Assembly: GCA_016792935.1 (NCBI GenBank)
Contig: JAEUJS010000142.1
Coordinates: 1-44,315 of the forward strand
Length of the DNA: 44,315 nucleotides
Direction: 5' to 3'
DNA from: Archangium sp.
GTDB taxonomy: Bacteria; Myxococcota; Myxococcia; Myxococcales; Myxococcaceae
Shown here: positions 7,967 through 16,581 of the stretch, piece by piece
How the letters are laid out: each line of letters starts with the position of its first letter
Numbering within the stretch: position 1 is the first letter of the stretch
Position numbers and translations under genes: made by a program
The notes under the pieces: model-generated
What the model was told of the DNA's origin: nothing
Database searches by the model: none
Seen by the model: the letters and a program-made list of their open reading frames with translations, nothing else

Positions 7967-7974
7967 TCTCAAAA
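7954..7974. promoter_or_regulatory. Fur-box-like operator
   Basis: TTTTGA (7954-7959) and TCAAAA (7969-7974) are perfect inverted arms. On the minus strand the 15-base core is TGAGAATGAATGTCA, close to the 7-1-7 Fur consensus TGATAATNATTATCA (11 of 14 defined positions by eye). It abuts the start of an iron-permease gene, which is what Fur normally represses. No other sequence in the thyA/permease gap looks like an operator. Confidence 0.55.
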
Positions 7975-9782
7975 TGCAGCTCGCCGCCCTCCTCCTCCTG
8001 TTGAGCGCCACGCCCGAGACGACCGAGCGCTGGCACCGCGTGGTCGGGCTGCTCGAGTACCTCGAAGGCGACTACGCCAACGCCATCGCCACCGGAGATC
8101 GCGCCGAGCTCGAAGAACAAGGCGGCTTCGCGGATGAGATCGTCTCGCAGCTCCAGAACTCGGGAGCCGATGGCGCCGCGTACCTCGAGCGCGCCAAGGC
8201 GATTCAAGCGGCCATCGTCGCAGGGAAGCAGCCTCCCGAGGTGACGCCTTTGTGCGGAGCATTGGCGCGCGCCATCGTCCTCGACCAGGCGCTCGAGCGT
8301 TCACCCAGGCGCATTCCCTCGCTCGACGAAGGCCAGAAGAACTTCGCCGCCGCGTGCGCGTCGTGTCACGGCGCGACGGGAAAAGCGGACACCGAGCTCG
8401 CGAAGACGCTCGAGCCGCCTCCCGCCAACTTCCACGACGCGGAGCGCATGCGCACGTTGACGCCCTACAAGGTCTTCAACACCACCTCGTTCGGAATTCC
8501 GGGCACCGCGATGGTGGGCTTCCAAGCGCTCCCGGAAGACACGCGCTGGGCGCAGGCGTTCTACGTCTTCACGTTGCGCCAGAGCGCGTGTGACCACGTG
8601 CCTCCGCAGGTGAACATCGCCGAGCTCGCGACGAGCACCGACGTCGAGCTCGCCGCGAAATACGGAGAGAACGAAATCGCCTGTCTGCGCCGCGTCTTGC
8701 CCAGGCCCGAGAAAGAGCCGCTCCAGGTCGCGCAAGCGGGACTCGATCGCGCGCTCGAGCTGCACGCGAAGGGAGATCTCGACGGAGCACGCCAGGCCGT
8801 CGTCGATGCGTACCTGCAGGGTCTCGAGCCGGTCGAGCCGTTGCTCCGCTCACGAGATCCAGAGTTGGTGGCGCAGCTCGAGGCCGCCTTCACCCGCACG
8901 CGCGTCGCCGCACAGCGCAATCAGTTCTTCGAGAGCGAAGTGCTCGCTACGCGCGTGCTGTTGCAGAAGGCCGAACAGAGTCAGAGCAGCTCGAGCTTCT
9001 GGTCGGTGTTCATCACCGCGTTGCTGATTCTCCTGCGTGAAGGCTTCGAAGCCGTCGTCGTGGTCGGAGCGCTCCTCGCCGTGCTCAAGAAGATGGGTGC
9101 GACGCAGCAGGCCAACGTCGTCCACGCCGGCTGGGCCAGCTCGCTCGTCGTCGGAGCGCTCGCCTTCCTCTTCGCGCACAAGTTCTTCGCAGGTGCGAAT
9201 CGCGAGTGGATGGAGAGCGTCGTCTCGCTCGTCGCCGTCGGCTTCCTGCTCTACGCGGCGATGTGGCTCAACGCGCGCGCCAACATGAGCAAGTTCATGG
9301 GCGAGCTGCGTGGAGAGATGACCAAAGCCATCTCCGCCGGCAGCACAGCAGGGCTCTTCTTCATCGCGTTCTCATCCGTCGGGCGCGAGAGCCTCGAGAC
9401 CGCGCTCTTCTTGCAGGGCCTCGCCATCGATTCTCCCGACGGCGTGATGTGGGGAGCGGGCGCCGGCGTCATCGCGCTGCTCGGCCTCGTCGCCATGGTG
9501 CGCACCGTCGGCTTCAAGCTGCCGATGAAGACGCTCTTCAGCGCGAGCACCGTGCTGCTGGTCGTCACCGCGGTGGTGCTGCTCGGGAAGGGAATTCACG
9601 GGCTGCAGGAGCTCGCGGTGGTTCCGTTGCAGCCGGTGCCGTTCGTGCAGATCGACACGCTCGGAATCTTCCCCGACCTGTTCAGTCTGCTGCCTCAGCT
9701 CGCGTTGGCGCTCTCTCCACTCGTCTTCAAGTGGTGGGAGAAGCGACGCGTCACCACTGCACCAGGCCCCACAGCGACGTGA
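7974..9782 (+). CDS. Cytochrome c-FTR1 fusion, high-affinity iron permease
   Basis: 602 residues from the ATG at 7974, which opens a signal peptide; a TTG at 7956 is possible. Residues 20-110 are helical. Then comes a c-type cytochrome domain: heme motif CASCH at 128-132 and likely axial Met180 in GIPGTAMVGF. Residues 215-340 are a helical periplasmic linker. Residues ~343-590 are the FTR1 membrane permease with both iron-binding glutamate motifs, REGFE (355-359) and RESLE (471-475). FTR1 takes up iron after oxidation of Fe(II); the heme domain may pass on the electrons, by inference. A Fur-box-like site overlaps the start. The 3' end overlaps the convergent MFS/spermidine synthase gene by 32 bases. 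Confidence 0.88.
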   Translation: MQLAALLLLLSATPETTERWHRVVGLLEYLEGDYANAIATGDRAELEEQGGFADEIVSQLQNSGADGAAYLERAKAIQAAIVAGKQPPEVTPLCGALARAIVLDQALERSPRRIPSLDEGQKNFAAACASCHGATGKADTELAKTLEPPPANFHDAERMRTLTPYKVFNTTSFGIPGTAMVGFQALPEDTRWAQAFYVFTLRQSACDHVPPQVNIAELATSTDVELAAKYGENEIACLRRVLPRPEKEPLQVAQAGLDRALELHAKGDLDGARQAVVDAYLQGLEPVEPLLRSRDPELVAQLEAAFTRTRVAAQRNQFFESEVLATRVLLQKAEQSQSSSSFWSVFITALLILLREGFEAVVVVGALLAVLKKMGATQQANVVHAGWASSLVVGALAFLFAHKFFAGANREWMESVVSLVAVGFLLYAAMWLNARANMSKFMGELRGEMTKAISAGSTAGLFFIAFSSVGRESLETALFLQGLAIDSPDGVMWGAGAGVIALLGLVAMVRTVGFKLPMKTLFSASTVLLVVTAVVLLGKGIHGLQELAVVPLQPVPFVQIDTLGIFPDLFSLLPQLALALSPLVFKWWEKRRVTTAPGPTAT

Positions 9783-11802
9783 ACTCGTCGGTCCACAGCG
9801 GGCCGTGCGTGTTCAATTCCTCGAGCGTGGATGACTTCGCCGGAGCGACGTCGAGCTTCAACGCGTTCGCATCTTTCGACAGCAACACCCACAGCGATGC
9901 GATGGCCCAGTCTTCGTCGTTCTCGGTATCCACCACCAGCGAGTGCAGCGAGAACTCCTTCGCCTCGCGCGCGACGACGGGCATCAAGTCGAGGTAGCGA
10001 TTGCTGACGTGCAGCGCGAGCACCGACCGCTCGTTCTTCAAGTGCGAGAGGTAGAGCGCGAACGCTTCCTTCGTCAGCAGGTGCGTGGGCACCGAGTCGC
10101 CGCTGAACGCATCGACCACCAGCACGTCGTACGCGTTGGGCTGCTCACGCTCGAGCGACGTGCGCGCGTCTCCAGTCACGACTTCCGGTTTTCCGCCGGG
10201 CGCGCCGGAGAGGAACGTGAAGTGACCACCAGCGCCTTCCGCGAGCGCCACCACCGTGGGGCTGATTTCGTAGAAGCGGAAGGTGTCTCCTTCACGCGCG
10301 TAGCCGGCGATGGTGCCGACGCCGAGCCCGATGAGGCCGACTCTGCGCGGTGGCGGCAGCGACGCGAGGAGCCGCCCCACTCCACTTCCCGGCGCGTAGT
10401 ACGCGGTGGGCAGCCGGTGCTTCGAGGGCTTCAGCCCTGCGGCGCCCGCGGCAGAACCAGGGTCATTCAATTGAGACCCGTGCAACACGCGACCATGCAT
10501 CAACAACTTGCCGCGCGGGTCCTGCTCCACGCGGAGCACGCCGAAGAAGTCGCGACGCCGCTCGATGACGCCCGTGCCGCGCGTGGCGATGCTCCAACCG
10601 AAGAGGATCGCGAGCAGCGTGGCGATGGCGAGGAACACTTTCGGCAAACGCGCGTTGGGCTCACGCCGCGCGACCTCGATCGCCACCCACACCGGCAGCG
10701 CCGCGGCGCACAGCTGCAGCTCGTAGAAGTCACTGAGCACGCGCGGAGCGATGAGCGCGATGGAGACGCCTCCGACGGCGCCGCCCACGGACACAGATAA
10801 ATAGAATGCCGTCAGCTGGTGCTTCTCGGGCCGCAAGCCGACCAGTTCTCCGTGCGCGGTGACGCAGGCGACGGCGAGGAAGCCGAGGTAGCCGCTCAAC
10901 GCGAAGAGCGCGCTCGGCTCCGTGGGGAAGAAGAGCAAGACCGCGACGAAGAACCCGAACACGCCGAGCGCAGGCAGCGCCCACGTGCGGCGGTACCAAC
11001 GCTCGCTGTCGAAGGTGACCACGAAGCTCGCCAGGTAGATGACCAGCGGAGCGACCCACAGAAACGGAACCGGCGCGACGTCTTGCGTGAGGTGATTGGT
11101 CATCGCGAGCAAGAGCGCGCTCGGCAGCGCCGCGAGCACGATCCACCGCGCGACGGTCGAGGGTGTTGGTGATTGAGGAGTCGCAGTCTCCGCTTCTTCG
11201 CGAGCCGGAGCTGCGAACGCCACCGACCCACACAACACGACGAAGATCAGAAACGCTCCGCTCCACGCCCACGCGAGCGTCTTCAACGGCCAGAACGGCT
11301 CGAGCAACACCGGAAACGCGAGCAACCCGATGAGCGAGCCGATGTTCGACACCGCATAGAGCCGCATCGCGCGCGCCGCAGGCACCTTCTGCGCGACCCA
11401 CTGCTGCAGCAACGGGCCCGTCGACGAGAGCGCGAAGTACGGAAGCCCGACGGTCGAGGCGAGCAACACCAGCAACTCGCGCGTGGGCGCTTCACTGCCG
11501 ACGGGACGCCACGACGCGGAGGGAATCAGCGGTGTCCCCCACTCCATCACCATCACGATGACGCTCACGCCTGCGCACGTGAGCATCGTGAGGTGCGCGC
11601 GCTTTTCTCCAGCGTGACCGAGCCGCTTGATGAAGTGCGACCACGCGTAGCCCGCGAGCAGGACGACCTGAAAGAAGAGCAAGCAGGTCGTCCACACCGC
11701 GGGCGCGCCGCCGAACCACGGGAGCACGACCTTCCCGATGAGCGGCTGCACCAGAAACAGCAGGAAGGCGCTCAACACCACGGTGACTGAGATGCGACCC
11801 AT
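9751..11802 (-). CDS. Fused MFS transporter/spermidine synthase-like protein
   Basis: 683 residues. The first ~430 hold about 12 membrane helices (LFLVQPLIGKVVLPWFGGAP at the start is the hallmark of these fused proteins). The last ~230 form a Rossmann-fold polyamine-synthase-like domain: GLIGLGVGTIAGYAREGD binds the nucleotide, YEISPTV holds the acidic residue, and VTGDARTSLE plus VVDAFSGDSVPTHLL follow. Spermidine synthases transfer aminopropyl groups; for the membrane-fused type the substrate is not established. The only Met in a sensible position is at 11802; the long upstream extension runs antisense to the HDOD gene. It is divergent from that gene and convergent, with overlap, with the iron permease. 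Confidence 0.88.
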   Translation of the reverse strand: MGRISVTVVLSAFLLFLVQPLIGKVVLPWFGGAPAVWTTCLLFFQVVLLAGYAWSHFIKRLGHAGEKRAHLTMLTCAGVSVIVMVMEWGTPLIPSASWRPVGSEAPTRELLVLLASTVGLPYFALSSTGPLLQQWVAQKVPAARAMRLYAVSNIGSLIGLLAFPVLLEPFWPLKTLAWAWSGAFLIFVVLCGSVAFAAPAREEAETATPQSPTPSTVARWIVLAALPSALLLAMTNHLTQDVAPVPFLWVAPLVIYLASFVVTFDSERWYRRTWALPALGVFGFFVAVLLFFPTEPSALFALSGYLGFLAVACVTAHGELVGLRPEKHQLTAFYLSVSVGGAVGGVSIALIAPRVLSDFYELQLCAAALPVWVAIEVARREPNARLPKVFLAIATLLAILFGWSIATRGTGVIERRRDFFGVLRVEQDPRGKLLMHGRVLHGSQLNDPGSAAGAAGLKPSKHRLPTAYYAPGSGVGRLLASLPPPRRVGLIGLGVGTIAGYAREGDTFRFYEISPTVVALAEGAGGHFTFLSGAPGGKPEVVTGDARTSLEREQPNAYDVLVVDAFSGDSVPTHLLTKEAFALYLSHLKNERSVLALHVSNRYLDLMPVVAREAKEFSLHSLVVDTENDEDWAIASLWVLLSKDANALKLDVAPAKSSTLEELNTHGPLWTDEFTSLWGLVQW

Positions 11803-11888
11803 CGATCTGCTGAACCGTGTCAGTTTTTCGCGACCCACGCGCGGCAAATGACCCAGGGCCCGCGCTCGGAAGCGCACACAACGCGCAA

Positions 11889-11922
11889 ACCCTGCGGTGC
11901 ATGCGAGTTGCACCCGCAGGGT
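11889..11922 (+). promoter_or_regulatory. Stem-loop covering the HDOD gene's ribosome-binding site
   Basis: ACCCTGCGGTGCA (11889-11901) pairs with TGCACCCGCAGGGT (11909-11922): 13 base pairs with a single bulged C at 11913 and a 7-base loop. The 3' arm contains the Shine-Dalgarno CAGGG (11917-11921) four bases before the ATG at 11926. If that ATG is the start, the hairpin would hide the ribosome-binding site. Confidence 0.55.
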
Positions 11923-11925
11923 GAA

Positions 11926-12888
11926 ATGCAGAACAAGGCCCTCAACTACGGCCGCGGCGAATATGAGCTGCCGTCCGACACGGTCGACGTCGAGGCGACG
12001 CGAATCGAGCTGACGCAGTGGCTCGACGGCTTCCTCGCCAGGCCGACGTGCGAGCTGCCACGTCCTCCGCAGGTCGCGTTGGAAGTGCTGGCGCTGTCGA
12101 AGAAGCCCAACGCGCGCATCGAAGACATCGCGTCGGTGCTCGAACGCGAGCCGCTCCTTGCCGGGCGCGTGCTCAAGCTCGCCAACTCCGCGCTCTACGG
12201 CGGTGGTGTGGCGTGCGTGACGTTGAAGCAGGCGCTCGTGCGCATGGGCCTCGCCATCGTGCGCGACGTGGTGATGGAAGCCGCGATGCAGATGACGGTG
12301 ATTCACGCCGAAGGCTTGAACGCGACGCTCGAGTCGATTCGCCGGCACTCCAGCGCCGTGGCGTGGATCAGCCGCTTCGTCGCGCGCAACACCAGCATCG
12401 ACGCCGAGAACGCGTTCCTCGTCGGGCTGCTCCACGACGTCGGCATGTCGTACGCGCTCATCGCGCTCGCTGAGTTCGCGCGCATTCACCGCAAGCCTGC
12501 GCGGCTCGACGCAGCCAGCTGGCTCGCGGTGGAATCGGTGCACGAGCGCTTCAGTGAACACGTGTTGTCGAGCTGGGGGCTGCCTCCGTCGGTCAGCATC
12601 GTGCCCGGGCACCACCACACTCTGATGATGGGCGGCCGTCCGCATCCACAGGTCGCGGTGCTGATCGTCGCCGAGCAGCTCGCCGCCGACGCGAAGTGGA
12701 ACGTGCGGCCCGTCGTCGAGCAAGGTGACGATGGCATCGCGTTCTCACCAGGCGCCGAGAGCAGCTCTCGCGACGAGACCGAGCGCGCGCTGAAGGTGCT
12801 CGACCTCACGCAGCGCCACTACGAGCTCGTGCAGAAGGACACGCAGCGCGTGCTCGAGACACTCGCAGGTCAGTTCAAGACGAAGTGA
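11926..12888 (+). CDS. HDOD domain signalling protein
   Basis: 320 residues from the ATG at 11926, which has AGGG five bases upstream; an in-frame ATG at 11848 would add 26 residues rich in Cys/His/Pro. The HDOD domain spans roughly residues 45-250: PRPPQVALEVLALSKKPNA, then LEREPLLAGRVLKLANSALYG, GLLHDVGMSYAL and a VPGHHHTL block. HDOD proteins are HD-GYP relatives, usually without phosphodiesterase activity, acting as scaffolds in signalling. The GLLHDVG segment keeps an HD pair here, while the rest of an HD-GYP metal site is not seen. It leads a run with the methyltransferase (12-base gap) and the membrane protein. Confidence 0.88.
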   Translation: MQNKALNYGRGEYELPSDTVDVEATRIELTQWLDGFLARPTCELPRPPQVALEVLALSKKPNARIEDIASVLEREPLLAGRVLKLANSALYGGGVACVTLKQALVRMGLAIVRDVVMEAAMQMTVIHAEGLNATLESIRRHSSAVAWISRFVARNTSIDAENAFLVGLLHDVGMSYALIALAEFARIHRKPARLDAASWLAVESVHERFSEHVLSSWGLPPSVSIVPGHHHTLMMGGRPHPQVAVLIVAEQLAADAKWNVRPVVEQGDDGIAFSPGAESSSRDETERALKVLDLTQRHYELVQKDTQRVLETLAGQFKTK

Positions 12889-12900
12889 TACAAGCGCCGC

Positions 12901-13818
12901 GTGCGCGCCGACTGGCCGGAGTTGAGTGACCTGTTGCTCGACACGGATCCGCTGACGCTCGCGCGCAAGCCCGTGCTGCGTCGCGAAGTCGAAGCCACGC
13001 TGAAGAAACATGGCATGCGCGCCGCCGCTCGCATCGTGCGCGGCATTCCCGGCGGCGACGTGCTCGACCCCGCGTTCGTCGACGGAATCCTGGTGCGCTC
13101 ACACTGCGAGCTGCAGCGGCTCTCGTTCGAGTTCCGCAACGGCGAGCGACTGCTCCAGCTGCTTCGTCCTCTGATCAACGTGCTGCGCGAACGCACCACG
13201 GAGCGGCCCATTCGCATCGTCGACATCGGCTGCGGCATGGGCTTCGTGCTGCGTTGGCTCGCCGCGCACGCGCGACTGGGGAGCGACATCGAGCTGCTCG
13301 GCTGCGACTTCAACCCGACGTTGATTGGCCACGCGCAGTCGCTCGCGAAGGAAGAGATGTTGGCGTGCGAGTTCCGCGTCGCGAACGCCTTCACCCTCGA
13401 CCGCAAGGTGCACGTCTTTCTCTCGACCGGCGTGATTCACCACTTCCGCGGCGACTCGCTCACCGAGTTCTTCAAGAGCCAGGCGTCGGTGGAGCCGTAC
13501 GCGCTGCTCCACTGCGACATCAAGGCGTCGTGGGCCGCGCCGATCGGCTCGTGGCTGTTTCATCAGGCGCGCATGCGAGAACCGCTCGCACGACATGACG
13601 GCGTGTTGTCTGCCGTTCGCGCGCATCCCCGAGACGTGTTGTTGAACGCGGCGCGCACCGGAGGTCGCCCGCTGAAGTACGCGTTCTTCGACGGGCGGCC
13701 TTCGCTGTTGCCGATTCTTCGTTCGCTCAACACGCTGGTCGGCATTCGCGAGGAGATCCGCTCGGAATTCGTCAACGCGATCGGCCCACTCGCGCCGCGA
13801 CTCGAGGCGTTCGAATGA
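12901..13818 (+). CDS. Class I SAM-dependent methyltransferase
   Basis: 305 residues, starting at a GTG 12 bases after the HDOD stop. Motif I, IVDIGCGMG, is at residues 106-114, followed by LLGCDFNP (motif II acidic residue) and STGVIHHF (motif IV). A ~100-residue helical N-terminal region precedes the Rossmann fold, and a C-terminal region after residue 220 is not part of the standard fold. The substrate cannot be told. The final ATGA overlaps the start of the next gene, so the two are translationally coupled. Related proteins are often annotated only as methyltransferases. Confidence 0.85.
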   Translation: MRADWPELSDLLLDTDPLTLARKPVLRREVEATLKKHGMRAAARIVRGIPGGDVLDPAFVDGILVRSHCELQRLSFEFRNGERLLQLLRPLINVLRERTTERPIRIVDIGCGMGFVLRWLAAHARLGSDIELLGCDFNPTLIGHAQSLAKEEMLACEFRVANAFTLDRKVHVFLSTGVIHHFRGDSLTEFFKSQASVEPYALLHCDIKASWAAPIGSWLFHQARMREPLARHDGVLSAVRAHPRDVLLNAARTGGRPLKYAFFDGRPSLLPILRSLNTLVGIREEIRSEFVNAIGPLAPRLEAFE

Positions 13819-14351
13819 ACCTGATCATTCCGCTCTGTCTCGGCGTGCTCGCGTTCATCGATGGGACGTTGTGCGGCTTTCGATCAGCTGCCGGGCGGAA
13901 TCCGCGCATCTTCATGTGGCACTACTACCGGGCCGCGTTCGGGCGAGGAGCGGCGTTCGCGGCGGTGACCGTGCTCGCGTTCTCGGTCGTCGCGGTGGGG
14001 CTCGTGTTGCTCGGCCCCGAAGGAACGTGGGCCTCACTGCTCGAGAGCGCCACCGTGCTCGTTCACATCTACGGAGCGTTCGCCACGCTGACGCTCATCG
14101 CGCTCGGCCTGTATCTCATCGGCAGCTTCGACTTCGGCGTGCTCGCCTCGGTGCTGGTGCTGGGGCCGTTCACTCTGTTGCGACCGTGGACGATCATGCT
14201 CGGCGCGATCTACGCGGCGGCCACCGCGACGACCGTCATCGCCACCGTGTTCTCGCTCGCGGCGGGTGTGGTGATGTGGAACTTCGAGCGGCTCCTGGAT
14301 GTCGGTTCTCCACCCTGGCGTGGACTCGAAGGCGACCGCCGCAGGGCTTGA
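13815..14351 (+). CDS. Integral membrane protein coupled to the methyltransferase
   Basis: 178 residues with about four hydrophobic segments: residues 2-18, 46-66, 80-115 (one long or two short) and 120-158. Conserved-looking short motifs include FIDGTLCGFRSAAGRNPRIF near the N-terminus, where polar and charged residues interrupt the first hairpin. The start overlaps the methyltransferase stop as ATGA, pointing to joint function, perhaps modification of a membrane-bound substrate. I do not recognise the family. Confidence 0.7.
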   Translation: MNLIIPLCLGVLAFIDGTLCGFRSAAGRNPRIFMWHYYRAAFGRGAAFAAVTVLAFSVVAVGLVLLGPEGTWASLLESATVLVHIYGAFATLTLIALGLYLIGSFDFGVLASVLVLGPFTLLRPWTIMLGAIYAAATATTVIATVFSLAAGVVMWNFERLLDVGSPPWRGLEGDRRRA

Positions 14352-14394
14352 GTGCACGTTCGGTTCGAAGCTTCAGCAGCGCTAAGTTGATCCC

Positions 14395-15033
14395 ATGCTC
14401 GTCACCACGCTCACGCTGTTGGTCCTCGCTGACATCGCTCCGATTGGTCCCGCGAAGATCAAGGTGCGACCACCCGATGAGTGCAGCCGCGACACCGACT
14501 GCGAGCTGAGCACCTTCGAGGGGTGTTGCGGCACGTGCTGCCCGGGTCCACCGCACGCCAAACGCAAGGGGCTCGATGAAGCGCGTCGCTGCGCGGCGGT
14601 GGATTGCGCGATGCCTGACTGCGCGGCCGTGCGGTGCATGCGCGCTCCCGACAAGAGCGCGTACGTCGCGGTGTGCCGCGTCGGCCAATGCGTGGCGGTG
14701 TCGAAGTCGGAGATCCCGACCGCTCCACCGCCCGGTCCGGTGTGCCGCGCCGACAACGAGTGTCGCGTGGTGTTGAGCACGCCTGCACCAGGTCAGTGCT
14801 GTGGAACGCCGATGGCGCAATCGATCGACGCACCAATTCCCCTGCAACGACGCCCCGGTCCCACGCAGCCGAAGCAGGACGGAGACAAACCGGTGTTCGG
14901 CTTGACGCCGGGCAACAGCTCCGGAACTGGCTCAGCGCAGTGTGGCCCTTGTCCCCAGCCCGCAGGAATGCGAGCGCGCTGCACCAACACTGGTCAGTGT
15001 GTCCTGGCTCCCAACGTGCCTCCGGCGGGCTAA
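14395..15033 (+). CDS. Cys-rich secreted protein with two related Cys modules
   Basis: 212 residues, beginning with a short hydrophobic signal (MLVTTLTLLVLADIAP). Two related modules follow: ECSRDTDCELSTFEGCCGTCC ending in VGQCVAV, and VCRADNECRVV...GQCCGTP ending in TGQCVLA. Each has the C-x-x-D-x-x-C then CCG pattern common in secreted proteins of myxobacteria. The 20 or so cysteines must be mostly disulfide-paired, so an extracytoplasmic place is likely. A Pro/Gly/Lys-rich stretch separates parts of the second module. It lies 12 bases before the hybrid kinase start, on the same strand. No function is suggested by sequence alone. Confidence 0.75.
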   Translation: MLVTTLTLLVLADIAPIGPAKIKVRPPDECSRDTDCELSTFEGCCGTCCPGPPHAKRKGLDEARRCAAVDCAMPDCAAVRCMRAPDKSAYVAVCRVGQCVAVSKSEIPTAPPPGPVCRADNECRVVLSTPAPGQCCGTPMAQSIDAPIPLQRRPGPTQPKQDGDKPVFGLTPGNSSGTGSAQCGPCPQPAGMRARCTNTGQCVLAPNVPPAG

Positions 15034-15045
15034 CTTCTTCCCTCG

Positions 15046-16581
15046 ATGAGCGGGGGGAAGAAAAAGCAGAAGTCTGATCAAATCGCTCTGAGCGTCGTCG
15101 ACAGCGCGCTCGAGGGCTGTCAGGTGATCAGCCCCGAGTTTCGATACGTGTATGTGAACGATGCGCTGCTCACGATGGCGAAGCGCACGCGTGAGCAGCT
15201 GATCGGCAAGACGATGTCGGAGTGCTACCCCGGCATCGAGCACACTGAGATGTACGGGCTCATCAAGAAGTGCATGAGCGAGCGCACGCCGCAGCGCATG
15301 ACGAACGAGTTCACGTACCCCGATGGCTCGCAGGCGTGGTTCGAGCTGCGCATCGTGCCGGTGCCCGAGGGCGTGTGCGTGCTCTCGCTCGACATCTCGG
15401 AGATGCGCAAGCAGGCCATCAACCTCGAGCGCGCGCGTGATCAACTGCGGCAGGCACAGAAGATGGAAGCGATCGGCCGGCTCGCGAGCGGCATCGCGCA
15501 CGACTTCAACAACCTGCTGTCCGTCGTCCTCAACTACTCGGCGCTCTTGCGTGACGCGGTGCCGTCGGAGTTCCGCGCGGATCTCGATGAGATCGTCATG
15601 GCCAGCGAGCGCGGGGCTGCGCTGACGCACCAGCTGCTGGCCTTCGCGCGCGTGAAGCCGATTGCGTTGCGGGTGCTGGATCTCGGCGAAGTCGTCGCCG
15701 GGCTCGAGCCGATGTTGCGGCGACTGCTGCGCGAGAGCATCGAGTTCTCGGCGCACATCGACTCGAACCTGTGGCCCATCAAGGCCGACCCCGGGCAACT
15801 CGAGCAGGTGTTGATGAACCTGGTGGTGAACGCGCGCGACGCGATGGGTTCGGGCGGCAAGCTCGCCGTGCACGTGCGCAACATCGAGCTCGACGATCTC
15901 CACGCTGAGCTGCACTTCGGCATGACGCCCGGAGCGCACGTGATGCTCGAGGTCGTCGACACCGGCGCGGGCATGGACAAGGCGACGCAGGAGCGGATCT
16001 TCGAGCCGTTCTTCACGACCAAAGCAGTCGGCAAGGGGACCGGGCTCGGCCTCGCGACGGTGTTCGGCATCGTGCAAAACCTCGCCGGGAGCATCTGGGT
16101 GTACAGCGAGCCCGGGAAGGGCACGACGTTCAAGCTCTACTTCCCGCGCACCAGCGAGACGGCCATTCCGCTCGTGCCGTTGCCGCCGGCGACGCGACTC
16201 ACGGGGACCGAGACGGTGTTGGTCGTGGAAGACGAAGGTCCGCTCCGAGCGGTGGTGTGCGGCATCTTGAAGCGCGCGGGGTACACGGTGGTCGAAGCGA
16301 CCGATGGCGCCGCGGCGATCTCAGCGGTCGCCGGTCACGATGGCCCGATTCATCTGCTCGTCAGCGATGTGGTGATGCCGAAGATGAACGGACGCGAGCT
16401 GGCGGACGTGCTGCACGAGAAGCTGCCGAAGCTGAAGACGTTGTTCATGACCGGCTTCACGGAAGACGCGGCGCTGCATCAGCGGCTCGTTTCGCCGGGC
16501 GTGGCGCTGCTGCAGAAGCCGTTCAAGCCGGCGGCGTTGCTGCGGCGCGTACGCGAGTTGCTCGATCTGCCCGTGCAGTGA
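15046..16581 (+). CDS. Hybrid histidine kinase: PAS-HisKA-HATPase-receiver
   Basis: 511 residues, soluble (no membrane segment). A PAS domain occupies residues ~12-120 (ISPEFRYVYVNDALL, GKTMSECYPG, PDGSQAWFELRIVPV). The dimerisation/phosphoacceptor helix has His152 in IAHDFNN. The HATPase domain shows the N box LMNLVVNARDAM, G1 DTGAGMD, F box FEPFFTTK and G2 GKGTGLGL. The C-terminal receiver has acidic residues in VVEDEG, phosphoacceptor Asp441 in SDVVMPKMNG and Lys in QKPFKP. No output domain follows, so phosphate is probably passed on to, or drained from, a separate regulator. The stop abuts the stop of the convergent NUDIX gene with no gap. Confidence 0.93.
   Translation: MSGGKKKQKSDQIALSVVDSALEGCQVISPEFRYVYVNDALLTMAKRTREQLIGKTMSECYPGIEHTEMYGLIKKCMSERTPQRMTNEFTYPDGSQAWFELRIVPVPEGVCVLSLDISEMRKQAINLERARDQLRQAQKMEAIGRLASGIAHDFNNLLSVVLNYSALLRDAVPSEFRADLDEIVMASERGAALTHQLLAFARVKPIALRVLDLGEVVAGLEPMLRRLLRESIEFSAHIDSNLWPIKADPGQLEQVLMNLVVNARDAMGSGGKLAVHVRNIELDDLHAELHFGMTPGAHVMLEVVDTGAGMDKATQERIFEPFFTTKAVGKGTGLGLATVFGIVQNLAGSIWVYSEPGKGTTFKLYFPRTSETAIPLVPLPPATRLTGTETVLVVEDEGPLRAVVCGILKRAGYTVVEATDGAAAISAVAGHDGPIHLLVSDVVMPKMNGRELADVLHEKLPKLKTLFMTGFTEDAALHQRLVSPGVALLQKPFKPAALLRRVRELLDLPVQ

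Noticed and set aside
11803-12723. Upstream extension of the MFS/spermidine synthase frame.
   Set aside because: It is antisense to the HDOD gene and has no membrane or domain character.
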